A stretch of 61,093 nt of DNA from Gemmatimonadota bacterium. GTDB lineage: Bacteria; Gemmatimonadota; Gemmatimonadetes; Gemmatimonadales; GWC2-71-9. The stretch covers positions 1 to 61,093 of the forward strand of contig JADKJZ010000012.1 in the NCBI GenBank assembly GCA_016720805.1. Reading direction: 5' to 3'. This document shows, piece by piece, positions 44,970 to 55,495 of the stretch. The notes beneath the pieces are model-generated. The model ran no database searches. It saw nothing but the letters and a program-made list of their open reading frames with translations, and had not been told where the DNA came from. Made by a program: the position numbers and the translations under genes. The stretch's first letter is position 1, and every line of letters starts with the position of its first letter.

Positions 44970-46444
44970 CACTCGACACCATTGCCGACTATATCGCCGC
45001 CATCGAGCGGATGGGCGAACTGGTCCGGATCACCCAGCCGGTCCGGACCCATCTGGAGATCGCGGAGATCGCCGATCGGACGATGAAGCTCCCCGGTGGC
45101 GGCCCGGCCCTCCTCTTCGAGCGGCCCGTGCTCCCCAATGGCCGCGAGTCCAGCATCCCGGTGGCGATCAACCTCTATGGCTCGCGGAAGCGGATGTGTC
45201 TGGCCCTCGGCGTCGATCGCCTCGATGCCATCGGCGACCGGATCGCCGAGATGGTGCAGCTCAAGGTGCCTGAGGGGATCATGGGGAAGCTGTCGATGCT
45301 CCCCAAGCTCGCCGAGATGGCCAAGTACCCGCCGAAGACGCGGTCGGGGAAGCCGGCCTGCCAGGAGATTGTCCTCCGTGGCGACGACATCGACCTCGAG
45401 GCGCTGCCGATCCTGCAGACCTGGCCGGGCGATGGCGGCTGCTACCTGACCCTGCCGATGGTGATCACCCGCGATCCGAAGACCGGCGGCCGCAACGTCG
45501 GGATGTACCGGGTGCAGGTGCAGGGGAAGCGCGACCTCGCGATGCACTGGCAGCGCCACAAGAGCGGCGCGGCGCACTGGCGCGAGATGGCCGCACGCGG
45601 CGAGACGATGCCGGTGGTGATCGCGATCGGTGGTGACCCGGCCTCGGTCTATTCCGGCTCCGCGCCGCTGCCGCCGGCGATCGACGAGTTCCTCTTCGCC
45701 GGTTTCCTCCGTCGTGAGCCGGTCGAGCTCGCCAAGGCGCTCACCTGCGACCTCGAGGTGCCTGCCGAAGCGGAGATCGTGATCGAGGGATACATCGATC
45801 CGAGCGAGGAGCTGGTGATGGAGGGGCCGTTCGGCGACCACACCGGCTTCTACTCGCTCGCCGATCGCTATCCGCGTCTGCATGTGACTGCCGTGACGAT
45901 GAAGAAGAAGCCGACCTACATCGCGACGCTGGTCGGGCGGCCGCCGATGGAGGACTACTGGCTCGGCCATGCGACGGAGCGGATCTTCCTCCCGCTGTTG
46001 CGGCTGACCGTGCCCGAGATCGTCGACTATCACATGCCGGCGGCGGGGATCTTCCACAACCTCGTCTTCGCCAGCATCGACAAGCAGTATCCCGGGCAGG
46101 CCTACAAGGTGATGCACGCGATGTGGGGCACCGGGCTCATGTCACTGTCGAAGGTGCTGGTGATCGTCGACAAGGACGTGAATGTGCAGGATCAGGAGGA
46201 GACCTGGTGGGTCGCGCTCAACAACATCGACCCGAAGCGCGACGTCGAGTTCGCGCGCGGGCCGGTGGACGTGCTCGACCATGCCTCGCAGCACTTCTCC
46301 TTCGGCAGCAAGATGGGGATCGATGCCACGCGGAAGTGGCCCGAGGAGGGCTTCACGCGCGAGTGGCCGGACAAGATCGTGATGGATGAGGGGACGAAGG
46401 CGAAGGTGGATGAGATGTGGGCGAGTTTAGGGATTGTTCGATGA
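44966..46444 (+). CDS. ubiD: UbiD-family prenylated-FMN decarboxylase
   Basis: About 492 residues. Decarboxylates an aromatic quinone precursor using prenylated FMN made by UbiX. ETMPVVIAIGGDPASVYSGS, TGGRNVGMYRVQVQG, LVMEGPFGDHTGFYSLADRY (catalytic Glu region) and FHNLVFASIDKQYPGQAYKV are family landmarks, with DVEFARGPVDVLDHAS near the end. In bacteria making menaquinone by the futalosine route, UbiA/UbiD/UbiX relatives (MqnP/MqnL/MqnM) do the late steps, and this set may be that. The stop TGA and last Arg codon CGA are the first unit of a heptamer array which also contains the ubiA start. Confidence 0.92.
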   Translation: MTLDTIADYIAAIERMGELVRITQPVRTHLEIAEIADRTMKLPGGGPALLFERPVLPNGRESSIPVAINLYGSRKRMCLALGVDRLDAIGDRIAEMVQLKVPEGIMGKLSMLPKLAEMAKYPPKTRSGKPACQEIVLRGDDIDLEALPILQTWPGDGGCYLTLPMVITRDPKTGGRNVGMYRVQVQGKRDLAMHWQRHKSGAAHWREMAARGETMPVVIAIGGDPASVYSGSAPLPPAIDEFLFAGFLRREPVELAKALTCDLEVPAEAEIVIEGYIDPSEELVMEGPFGDHTGFYSLADRYPRLHVTAVTMKKKPTYIATLVGRPPMEDYWLGHATERIFLPLLRLTVPEIVDYHMPAAGIFHNLVFASIDKQYPGQAYKVMHAMWGTGLMSLSKVLVIVDKDVNVQDQEETWWVALNNIDPKRDVEFARGPVDVLDHASQHFSFGSKMGIDATRKWPEEGFTREWPDKIVMDEGTKAKVDEMWASLGIVR

Positions 46445-46473
46445 TCGATGATCGATCATCGATGATCGATCAT
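46439..46473. repeat. Heptamer array spanning the ubiD stop and ubiA start
   Basis: CGATGAT, CGATGAT, CGATCAT, CGATGAT, CGATCAT in exact register. It supplies the last codon and TGA of ubiD, the ATG of ubiA (ATGA overlap), and the first dozen or so ubiA codons (MIDDRSSMIDHR). Confidence 0.92.
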
Positions 46474-47361
46474 CGCGAAGGCCAGACCTTCACCGGTCCC
46501 TCCGCCCTCGCCCGCTGGGCGTCGTTCGTGAAGTTGCCCCATACCCTCTTCGCATTGCCGTTCGCGCTGCTTGGCGTGCTCGCCGCGAGCCGCGTGGCGC
46601 CGGTGACGTGGGGGACGGTGGCGTGGGTGGCGGTGGCCTTCTCCTCGGCGCGCTTCGCGGCGATGGGCTTCAACCGGATCGTCGACCGCGCCTTCGACGC
46701 CGAGAACCCGCGCACCAAGGCGCGCGAGCTGCCGAGCGGGGCGATCGCGGTCGGCACGGCGAAGGTGGCGGTGGTGGTGGCGGCGATGCTCTTCATGGTG
46801 GCGAGCTGGCAACTGAATCCGCTCTGCCTCTATCTCTCGCCGGTCGCGCTCGCGTGGGTGCTGGGCTACTCGTACGCCAAGCGCTTCACCTCGTGGCCGC
46901 ACCTCTGGCTCGGGCTGTCGCTGGCGATCGCGCCGGTCGGCGGCTGGCTCGCAGTGACCGGGGCGTGGAGCACGCCCTGGTGGCTGCTGCTGGTGATCAC
47001 GCTCGGCGTGATGACCTGGGTCGCCGGCTTCGATGTCTTCTATGCGCTTCCCGACGAGGGCTTCGACCGCGACCAGGGGCTCCGGAGCGCCGTGGTGCGC
47101 CTGGGCCAGACGCGCGCGATCTTCTTCGGCAAGCTGCTGCACGGCATCACCATCCCCGCGCTCGCCGTCTTCGGCTGGGGCGCCGGCTTCGGCGTCTGGT
47201 ACTATGTCGGCGTCGCCGCGGCGGCCGCCATCCTGACTTACGAGCATCAGCTGGTGAAGCCAGGCGACCTCTCCCGCCTCGACGCGGCGTTCTTCACGAT
47301 GAATGGGGTGATGAGCGTGACGGTGTTCGTGTTTGCGTTGATCGATGTCGTTGTTGGATGA
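46441..47361 (+). CDS. ubiA: UbiA-family prenyltransferase
   Basis: Integral membrane enzyme attaching the polyprenyl tail to the quinone ring. About 306 residues, eight or nine spans. First Asp motif NRIVDRAFDAENPRTKAREL, second FDVFYALPDEGFDRDQGL binding Mg-diphosphate; opening WASFVKLPHTLFALPFALLG is typical of the 4-hydroxybenzoate/dihydroxynaphthoate branch. ATG 46441 overlaps the ubiD stop, so the N terminus is encoded by repeat DNA; ATG 46462, also in the repeat, is an alternative. It ends GTT GGA TGA with GGATGA part of the next heptamer array. Confidence 0.92.
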   Translation: MIDDRSSMIDHREGQTFTGPSALARWASFVKLPHTLFALPFALLGVLAASRVAPVTWGTVAWVAVAFSSARFAAMGFNRIVDRAFDAENPRTKARELPSGAIAVGTAKVAVVVAAMLFMVASWQLNPLCLYLSPVALAWVLGYSYAKRFTSWPHLWLGLSLAIAPVGGWLAVTGAWSTPWWLLLVITLGVMTWVAGFDVFYALPDEGFDRDQGLRSAVVRLGQTRAIFFGKLLHGITIPALAVFGWGAGFGVWYYVGVAAAAAILTYEHQLVKPGDLSRLDAAFFTMNGVMSVTVFVFALIDVVVG

Positions 47362-47444
47362 TGGATGATGGATGATGGATGGTCGTGGATGAAGATCCGG
47401 AGGCCCCGTCATGCATATCCATCATCCATCATCCATCATCCCCT
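47356..47444. repeat. Inverted heptamer arrays between ubiA and ubiX
   Basis: GGATGAT three times plus GGATGGT (47356-47383), then ATCCATC three times plus ATCCCCT (47417-47444) in inverse orientation. The first unit contains the ubiA stop. Folded, the two arms form a long hairpin. Confidence 0.9.
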
Positions 47445-47462
47445 CTCGATGCGAGTTCTGCA

Positions 47463-48047
47463 ATGACCGCCCTTCCCGTCGTCCTCGCCATCACCGGCGC
47501 CTCTGGCGCTCCTTACGCCGTGCGGCTGCTCGACGTGCTCGCGCGGGCGCGAGTGCCGGTGGACTTGATCGTGTCGTCGCACGGCTGGCGGTTGCTCCAG
47601 ACGGAGTCGGGGGTCGCCGACCTCGCCGCGTTGCAGGCCGCGACGGGTGGTGACTGGTCGAGCATCACGGTGTACGACGATGGTGACCGGGGGGCGAAGC
47701 CGGCCTCGGGGTCGTACCGGACGCGCGGGATGGTGATCTGCCCCTGCTCGATGGGGACCGTGGCCGCGATTGCCGGCGGGACCTCGCGGTCGCTGGTGGA
47801 GCGCGCCGCCGACGTGATGCTCAAGGAGCGGCGGCCGCTGCTGCTGGTGCCGCGCGAGACGCCGCTGTCGCTGATCCACCTCCGCAACCTGACCGCTGTC
47901 ACCGAGGCGGGAGCCACCGTGATGCCGGCGGCGCCGGGCTTCTACCATCAGCCGACCACCATCAGCGAGCTGGTCGACTTCATGGTGCAGCGGATGCTCG
48001 ACCACCTGGGCGTCGACATCGCCCTCGCGCCGCGCTGGGGAGGCTGA
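47463..48047 (+). CDS. ubiX: Flavin prenyltransferase
   Basis: Makes prenylated FMN, the cofactor of UbiD. About 194 residues. PVVLAITGASGAPYAVRLLD is the FMN loop; VDLIVSSHGWRLLQTE, MVICPCSMGTVAAIAGGTSR and LMLKERRPLLLVPRETPLSL-type segment (VMLKERRPLLLVPRETPLSL) follow, and PAAPGFYHQPTTISELVDFM closes. ATG 47463 begins the conserved fold; upstream frame extension runs into the heptamer array and is rejected. It overlaps nothing but lies one base before the phosphoesterase start, so both are co-transcribed. Confidence 0.93.
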   Translation: MTALPVVLAITGASGAPYAVRLLDVLARARVPVDLIVSSHGWRLLQTESGVADLAALQAATGGDWSSITVYDDGDRGAKPASGSYRTRGMVICPCSMGTVAAIAGGTSRSLVERAADVMLKERRPLLLVPRETPLSLIHLRNLTAVTEAGATVMPAAPGFYHQPTTISELVDFMVQRMLDHLGVDIALAPRWGG

Positions 48048-48048
48048 G

Positions 48049-48543
48049 ATGCGCCTCGGCATCATCGCCGACACCCACGGCCTGCTCCGCCCCGAGGTCT
48101 TCGAGGTCTTCGCCGGCGTCGATCACATTCTCCACGCCGGCGATGTCGGCCCGCTCGACATCATCACCGAGCTCGAGGCAATCGCGCCGGTCACCGCCGT
48201 CTTCGGCAATACCGACGGCTTCGACGTGCGGGCCCGGCTGCCGCGCGTGGCGCGGGTCGAGCTGGACGGCTTCGATATCGTCGTCACCCACGGCGACCAG
48301 TTCGGGCGCGGGGTGCCGAGCGAGGAATTCCAGGCGGCGTACCCGACCGCGGACATCCTGATTCACGGGCACACCCACATCCCCAAGCTCGAGCTGGTCG
48401 ACGTGGTAGTGACGGTGATGAACCCCGGCGGGGCGGGTCCGCGTCGCTTCGACATTCCGGCGTCGGTCGGAATCATGGAACTGGAGGCAGGGATTCCGCC
48501 GCGTGGACGGTTGGTGCCATTGACGGGAGCGGATGAGGAGTGA
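48049..48543 (+). CDS. YfcE/MJ0936-type metallophosphoesterase
   Basis: About 164 residues, the usual size. MRLGIIADTHGLLRPEVFEV (D-x-H), HILHAGDVGPLDIITELEAI (GD), VTAVFGNTDGFDVRARLP (GN), IVVTHGDQF (H) and DILIHGHTHIPKLE (GHxH) make a complete binuclear metal site. It hydrolyses phosphodiesters in vitro in relatives; the cellular substrate is unknown. One base separates it from ubiX. Its stop GAG TGA GTG lies in the first unit of a heptamer-like tract and a strong hairpin follows. Confidence 0.9.
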   Translation: MRLGIIADTHGLLRPEVFEVFAGVDHILHAGDVGPLDIITELEAIAPVTAVFGNTDGFDVRARLPRVARVELDGFDIVVTHGDQFGRGVPSEEFQAAYPTADILIHGHTHIPKLELVDVVVTVMNPGGAGPRRFDIPASVGIMELEAGIPPRGRLVPLTGADEE

Positions 48544-48636
48544 GTGGTGAGTCGCGAGGGTCGTACGTCGTAAGTCGCAGGTCGTAGGTCGCAGGTCGTA
48601 GGTCGGAGGATGGGGATCGGAGGATGGAGGTCGAGA
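48540..48636. repeat. Long heptamer array after the YfcE-type gene
   Basis: GTGAGTG, GTGAGTC, then from 48560: GTCGTAC, GTCGTAA, GTCGCAG, GTCGTAG, GTCGCAG, GTCGTAG, GTCGGAG, GATGGGG, ATCGGAG, GATGGAG, GTCGAGA, eleven consecutive 7-base units drifting in sequence but not in length. The gene's TGA is inside the first unit. Confidence 0.92.
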
Positions 48637-48638
48637 GC

Positions 48639-48665
48639 GGCCGGTTCCCGTACGGGGAGCCGGCC
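48639..48665 (+). terminator. GC-rich hairpin terminator
   Basis: GGCCGGTTCCC-GTACG-GGGAGCCGGCC, an 11-bp stem (one G-T pair), directly after the heptamer array. No U-tract follows, so Rho-independent termination is uncertain. Confidence 0.6.
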
Positions 48666-48898
48666 GATTGCGCGTTGGCGAGTCGCGCTGTTGCGCCTGG
48701 TCGTCAGGTGTTGGTCCGACGAATCAGGAGGCGCTCACATTGCGCGGCGCGGTGGGCGCGGCAAGCGGTTCGCTGGTCGTGAGTTGACGGCCAATTGACG
48801 CTGGCCATCTGCAGCGGAACAACTCCCGCGTGTAGCGCGAGGTGATTGTCACACCCCGTCGCCATGTTGGACGCTCCTCTCCTCAAGGAAGTTTACCG
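48666..48898. other. Gene-free upstream region of the first PEP-CTERM gene
   Basis: No ORF with coding character. Two TTGACG words (48784 and 48795) could be -35 boxes but no good -10 follows at the usual distance. AAGGAAG (48885-48891) is a clear ribosome binding site for ATG 48899. Confidence 0.4.
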
Positions 48899-49705
48899 AT
48901 GAAGCGTTTCGCGCTCTCCGCTGTTCTCGTCGCCGTTGCCACACCGCTCGCGGCGCAGACCACCGTGTACAACAACATGTACAATCCCGCGCCGGGGAAT
49001 TACGTCAGCCAGGGCTTCGAGTGTTGCCAGGTGCAGGCCGTCGGCGGCCTGATCAGCATGAGCTCGGGCGGGACGCTCGAGGTGGCCCGTTTCGGAATGA
49101 GCAGCTGGGCCAAGGCCAGCGACTGGGTCGGCTTCGGGGGGAACACCGGCGCCGGCTTCACGGCCCCGATCACCCTGACGATCTTCGACGGCACCGGCGG
49201 CACGCTCGGCGCCCAGCTGTTCACGACCACCAGCAGCCAGTACATCCCGTACCGCCCCGAGGCGGACGCGACCTGCCCGGGTGGCACGGCGTGGCGCGAT
49301 CAGACAGGGGCCTGCTTCAACGGCATGGCGTTCGAGATCGCCTTCGCACCGATCGGGTGGCTGCTCCCGCAGGACATCGGTTACGTGCTGTCCTACAACA
49401 CGCAGACCGTGGGCTACAATCCGACCGGCACTCCGACCCCGATGAACTCGATCAACGTCGGCCTGCTCGCCGGCCTCGGCGGCACGACCGTCGGCTCGAC
49501 GATCAACGCGCTGTACGACATGACCACCGGCGGGATGACGGTGGATGACGGCAGCTACGGCTACTCGACGTTGGCGGAGTTTCGGATCGTCTCCCCGGGC
49601 AGTGGCGGCCAGGACGTCGTTCCCGAGCCGGCGACGATGACGCTGCTGGCGACCGGGCTGGCCGGAATGGCGGCGGCGCGGCGGCGGAAGGCGAAGCGGT
49701 CGTAG
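48899..49705 (+). CDS. PEP-CTERM sorted exported protein 1
   Basis: About 268 residues. Signal peptide MKRFALSAVLVAVATPLAAQ; mature part is low-charge, Gly/Thr/Ser-rich beta structure with four Cys (FECCQVQ; ATCPGG; GACFNG). The C terminus is a sorting signal: VPEP, then ATMTLLATGLAGMAAA and RRRKAKRS, i.e. PEP motif, membrane span, basic tail, cut by an exosortase. ATG 48899 follows AAGGAAG. No exosortase is in the window. The last 94 bases are almost identical to those of the next gene. The stop TAG belongs to a heptamer (GTCGTAG). Probably an extracellular matrix or surface protein. Confidence 0.88.
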   Translation: MKRFALSAVLVAVATPLAAQTTVYNNMYNPAPGNYVSQGFECCQVQAVGGLISMSSGGTLEVARFGMSSWAKASDWVGFGGNTGAGFTAPITLTIFDGTGGTLGAQLFTTTSSQYIPYRPEADATCPGGTAWRDQTGACFNGMAFEIAFAPIGWLLPQDIGYVLSYNTQTVGYNPTGTPTPMNSINVGLLAGLGGTTVGSTINALYDMTTGGMTVDDGSYGYSTLAEFRIVSPGSGGQDVVPEPATMTLLATGLAGMAAARRRKAKRS

Positions 49706-49733
49706 GTCTCAGGTCTCAGGTCATGCGTCGGAA
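49699..49733. repeat. Heptamer array at the PEP-CTERM 1 stop
   Basis: GTCGTAG, GTCTCAG, GTCTCAG, GTCATGC, GTCGGAA in register; the first unit contains the stop TAG (49703-49705). Confidence 0.88.
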
Positions 49734-49761
49734 GTCCATCACCCTGTTCCAGGATACCCCC

Positions 49762-50616
49762 ATGAAGCGCTTGCTCCTGTCGCTCGCCTTGGCAATGCCC
49801 GCCATGTCCCTCGCCGCACAGACCGCCGTGACCTCCCCCGGCGTACTGGTCAACCCGGGCCCGGGGAGCATGAGCGATCCCGCGGCGATCGAGACCTGGC
49901 ACCGCACTGACGTGCGCGCCGGGTCGAGCATCGGTATCGATGGCACCTTCACCTACGGTGCGCCGGGATCGGTGTACCTCTCAGGGACGAACGGGACCAG
50001 CAAGGCCGATCTCACCTATCTGTTCTCCGCCAACAACTATCAGCTGTTGTCGAGCTTCTCGACCGGCCAGTACTCCTGGCTCAAGTCGTCCGCGTCGGGG
50101 CCCGACGTCGCCCCGGCCCCGTCGATGCGGCTGATGATTTACGATCCCGTCCTCGCGGCGACCGGCTTCCTGATCTATGAGCCGTATATCAACGGTCCGA
50201 ACGCGGCACCGGAAGACATCTGGACGACGTCCGCCTTCTCCGCCACCTCCGGGTCGCTCTGGCTCCGGTTGCAGGGCGCGAGCTGCTACAACAACAACAT
50301 CGGCAACCTGCCCACCATTCAGGGCTATGCCGGAGGCGCCAGCGTCGGCTGCGACAACGCCACCACCAAGTCGCTCAGCGCAAGCACCCTGATCTATGGT
50401 GTCAATTTCGGCATCGGCAGTGGCTGGAATGACAACTTTCTCGGTGCCGTCGACGGGGTCCAGTTCGCCTTCACGTCGGGGTTCAGCGGCTCCTTCGACT
50501 TCCAGACGGTCGGCGGGCAGCAGGACGTCGTCCCCGAGCCGGCGACGATGACACTGCTGGCGACCGGGCTGGCCGGGATGGCGGCGGCGCGGCGGCGGAA
50601 GGCGAAGCGGTCGTAA
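49762..50616 (+). CDS. PEP-CTERM sorted exported protein 2
   Basis: About 284 residues. Signal peptide (KRLLLSLALAMPAMSLAAQ); mature part is beta-rich and acidic-poor (SGTNGTSKADLTYLFSANNY; LIYGVNFGIGSGWNDNFLG), unlike protein 1 apart from the tail. It ends with the same VPEP-ATMTLLATGLAGMAAA-RRRKAKRS signal. ATG 49762 after AGGA at 49751 is preferred to ATG 49723, whose extra residues are read from repeat DNA. The stop TAA is within the first GTCGTAA unit of a heptamer array. Two neighbouring PEP-CTERM genes suggest a joint matrix role. Confidence 0.88.
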   Translation: MKRLLLSLALAMPAMSLAAQTAVTSPGVLVNPGPGSMSDPAAIETWHRTDVRAGSSIGIDGTFTYGAPGSVYLSGTNGTSKADLTYLFSANNYQLLSSFSTGQYSWLKSSASGPDVAPAPSMRLMIYDPVLAATGFLIYEPYINGPNAAPEDIWTTSAFSATSGSLWLRLQGASCYNNNIGNLPTIQGYAGGASVGCDNATTKSLSASTLIYGVNFGIGSGWNDNFLGAVDGVQFAFTSGFSGSFDFQTVGGQQDVVPEPATMTLLATGLAGMAAARRRKAKRS

Positions 50617-50736
50617 GTCGTAAGTCGTAAGTCGTAAGTCGTAAGTCATGAAAGGTGAGACGTGAAACGTGAGAGGTGAAACGTGCCATAGTGAGGCAGA
50701 CGTTTCACCTCTCACGTTTTACCTCTCACGTTTCAC
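50610..50736. repeat. GTCGTAA array and inverted GTGAAAC arrays
   Basis: GTCGTAA five times (50610-50644) then GTCATGA; GTGAGAC, GTGAAAC, GTGAGAG, GTGAAAC (50655-50682); and the inverse GTTTCAC, CTCTCAC, GTTTTAC, CTCTCAC, GTTTCAC (50702-50736). The last two arms give a stem of 20 or more base pairs. The first unit holds the stop codon of PEP-CTERM 2. Confidence 0.93.
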
Positions 50737-50755
50737 CTATATCCTGCGACCCTAA

Positions 50756-50818
50756 CGATCATCGATCATCGATCGTCGATCGTCGATCATCGATCATCGA
50801 TCATCGATCATCGACCAC
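50756..50818. repeat. CGATCAT heptamer array, nine units
   Basis: CGATCAT, CGATCAT, CGATCGT, CGATCGT, CGATCAT four times, CGACCAC. It ends 4 bases before the stop of the minus-strand SARP gene. Each unit carries a GATC, so GATC sites recur every 7 bases. Confidence 0.93.
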
Positions 50819-50821
50819 CAC

Positions 50822-53672
<2,851 letters not shown>

Positions 53673-53734
53673 CAGACCACTCAATATGCCCCGCCAGTCG
53701 TCAATCGGGCGTCAAATAGCGCCAGTCGTGGGTT

Positions 53735-54210
53735 TCACATTCCATCCGGCTTGGGCGCGTTGCTCTTCGGGTTCAGCCCGCTCCCGATGACCTTTCCCTC
53801 GGCGTTCATGACCCAGCGGACCACCACCGGCTCATTGGCGAACTCGCTGAATTCCGCCTCGTACCAGTACTGCGGCATGCCGTTCCGGTAGGTGAGCTTC
53901 TCGACCAGCACCTTGGTCGGGAAACCGGCACGTTCGGAGATCTGCTGCATCATGGCGGTGATACCGGCCACGCCCTCTGCCTTGGCGAGCATGCCAGCGT
54001 CAAAGGCGCCGGCCAAGGAGTCGGCCAGTCCGGCAAAAAACCAGCGCGTGTAGGTCTTCCCGAGCGCCGTGAGCCTGGCTTCCTGCTCAGCGGTGAGCTT
54101 CGGGGCCGGAGCGGCGACCGCTGCGACCGGGGCCGGGGTCTGGGCTGCGAGTGGAGCGGCGGCGAGTGGGCGGCGGCGAGGAGCAGCAGGGCGGGGGCGA
54201 GGAAGCGCAT
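53735..54210 (-). CDS. Small exported protein, DUF3887-like (one frameshift)
   Basis: About 158 residues after restoring one indel near 54165. ATG 54210 gives signal peptide MRFLAPALLLLAAA; the mature protein has an Ala/Pro-rich start, then LTAEQEARLTALGKTYTRWF, ADSLAGAFDAGMLAKAEGVA and MMQQISERAGFPTKVLVEKL, ending in beta strands PQYWYEAEFSEFANEPVVVR and WVMNAEGKVIGSGLNP. The arrangement (helical part, then a cystatin/SnoaL-like sheet) resembles DUF3887 proteins, which often precede hydrolases. No catalytic motif. Lies between the SARP gene and the UvrC-like gene on the same strand. Confidence 0.55.
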
Positions 54211-54281
54211 CAGGGTCGGTCCGGTTGAAGGTGGTCCCACGACGAGTGGGGGCCGACTCCGGTTTCATCCTGAAACTGATA

Positions 54282-54316
54282 CGATCATCGATGATCGATC
54301 ATCGATCATCGATCGC
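54282..54316. repeat. CGATCAT heptamer array at the UvrC-like stop
   Basis: CGATCAT, CGATGAT, CGATCAT, CGATCAT, CGATCGC. On the minus strand the nuclease gene ends GAT CGA TGA inside the array (AIDDR then stop). Confidence 0.9.
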
Positions 54317-55408
54317 CATTCCTCCCCATTCACCAAGTGGCACCGTCCATCGCCACGCATTCGGTCGGTTCCGGAACCAGGACATCACCAGTAGCCGCTG
54401 ATGCAGGCGTTCAGGCGACACTCGGCCGATCGGTTCCGGCGGCTTGGCGAGTTCCGTCGTCACCACTCCGGCAAAAGCCTCCCGCTCGATCGGGGAGACC
54501 GGGTCGGGGTAGCAGGCACGGACTTCGCCGCGGACGATCACGAAGGCCCGGGCATCGCCGCGCGCACCCGGGTCGCGATAGACGAACGACAGCGCCTCGA
54601 GCGACGCTCGGCTGCGCGCCACCGCCGCCATCAACCACTCCAGCGATTCGAACTTCCCACGCCAGTACGCCGCCCGCTCGAAGTCGCCATCGTCGGCGCG
54701 CTCCGTCATCGAGACGACCACCCGATCGATCGGCTGGATGCTGCGCCCCTCACAGAACGCCGCCGCCAGGTCCGCCCGCGTCCGATACGCCGGCTCCGAG
54801 ACGAGCCCTGCGCAGGGCCCGAGGCAGGTGCCAAAATCGAAGCGCGGGCACGCGGCGCGAATCGGATCGGTGAAGAGATCCTGCTGGTCGGCATAGTGGA
54901 CCGGCATGTCGGCGCGGCAGTCGCGAATGCCGAGGAGGTCTGTCAGGACTCGCGCCGCGTCGAGGGTGCGGGCGCGCGACGGGAAGGGGCCGTAGATGCG
55001 GCCGCGATAGCGCTCGGGAGCCGCCGTGGAGACCAGCCGCGGTGCCCGTTCGTCGGTGACCACCAGGAAGCCGGCGGCCTTGTTGCGATTCATCGCCACG
55101 TTGAAGGGCGGCCGGAATTTCCGGATCAGCTCCAGTTCCGTCAGCGCGGCGGCGAATTCGCTCGGGGTGGGATCGATCCGGATATCACTCGCCGCATGGA
55201 GAATGCGGGCCCCCTTGTCTTCGGGGTAGGATGCCCGAAAGTACGACAGCAGCCTGGTGCGCAGCGCTTTCGCCTTGCCGACGTACAACACGCGGCCATC
55301 GGCGCCGAGCATCCGGTAAGTGCCCGGACGATCGTCGGCAAGCCGCTTGACCCGGAAGCGCAGCGCCTCGAGGTCGGTGGCGGGGAGGGGAAGCGCGAGG
55401 GAGCGCAT
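54299..55408 (-). CDS. UvrC N-terminal-half / Cho-like GIY-YIG nuclease
   Basis: 369 residues. GIY-YIG domain: GTYRMLGADGRVLYVGKAKA then LRTRLLSYFRASYPEDKGAR, with IELE-like ALTELELIRKFRPPFNVAMN holding the metal Glu. Then a Cys cluster (IRDCRAD, RAACPRFDFGTCLGPCAGLV) and a UVR-type helix (YWRGKFESLEWLMAAVARSR). The RNase H nuclease and HhH domains of full UvrC are absent, as in E. coli Cho, which cuts 3' of lesions; its size is larger than Cho. ATG 55408 follows a -10-like box by 5 bases. Adjacent to fpg, so a DNA-repair pair. The last residues AIDDR are encoded by the repeat. Confidence 0.8.
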   Translation of the reverse strand: MRSLALPLPATDLEALRFRVKRLADDRPGTYRMLGADGRVLYVGKAKALRTRLLSYFRASYPEDKGARILHAASDIRIDPTPSEFAAALTELELIRKFRPPFNVAMNRNKAAGFLVVTDERAPRLVSTAAPERYRGRIYGPFPSRARTLDAARVLTDLLGIRDCRADMPVHYADQQDLFTDPIRAACPRFDFGTCLGPCAGLVSEPAYRTRADLAAAFCEGRSIQPIDRVVVSMTERADDGDFERAAYWRGKFESLEWLMAAVARSRASLEALSFVYRDPGARGDARAFVIVRGEVRACYPDPVSPIEREAFAGVVTTELAKPPEPIGRVSPERLHQRLLVMSWFRNRPNAWRWTVPLGEWGGMAIDDR

Positions 55409-55413
55409 GCCTG

Positions 55414-55419
55414 AAGATA
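55414..55419 (-). promoter_or_regulatory. Putative -10 box (TATCTT) 5 bases before the UvrC-like gene
   Basis: Minus-strand CTATCTTCAGGC runs into ATG 55408; no ribosome binding site. Confidence 0.35.
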
Positions 55420-55495
55420 GCGAACAGCGAACTGCGAACCGCGAACCGGGCCCCTCCGCCGCTCGCCGCTCGCTGGTCGCCGTTCGCCGCCTACG
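55420..55495. repeat. Inverted heptamer arrays between uvrC-like and fpg genes
   Basis: GCGAACA, GCGAACT, GCGAACC, GCGAACC (55420-55447), then GCTCGCC, GCTCGCT, GGTCGCC, GTTCGCC, GCCTACG (55461-55495) in roughly inverse sense. The last unit contains the fpg stop (minus-strand TAG, 55491-55493). Confidence 0.85.

Noticed and set aside
46417..46440. Earlier GTG start for ubiA
   Set aside because: It would lie inside ubiD without need; ATG 46441 gives the ATGA coupling common in this genome.
50738..50743. TATATC as a promoter
   Set aside because: It resembles the other -10 boxes but no plus-strand gene follows; the next gene is convergent.
50610..50818. Possible CRISPR array
   Set aside because: The repeats are 7 bases long without spacers, and no cas gene is near.
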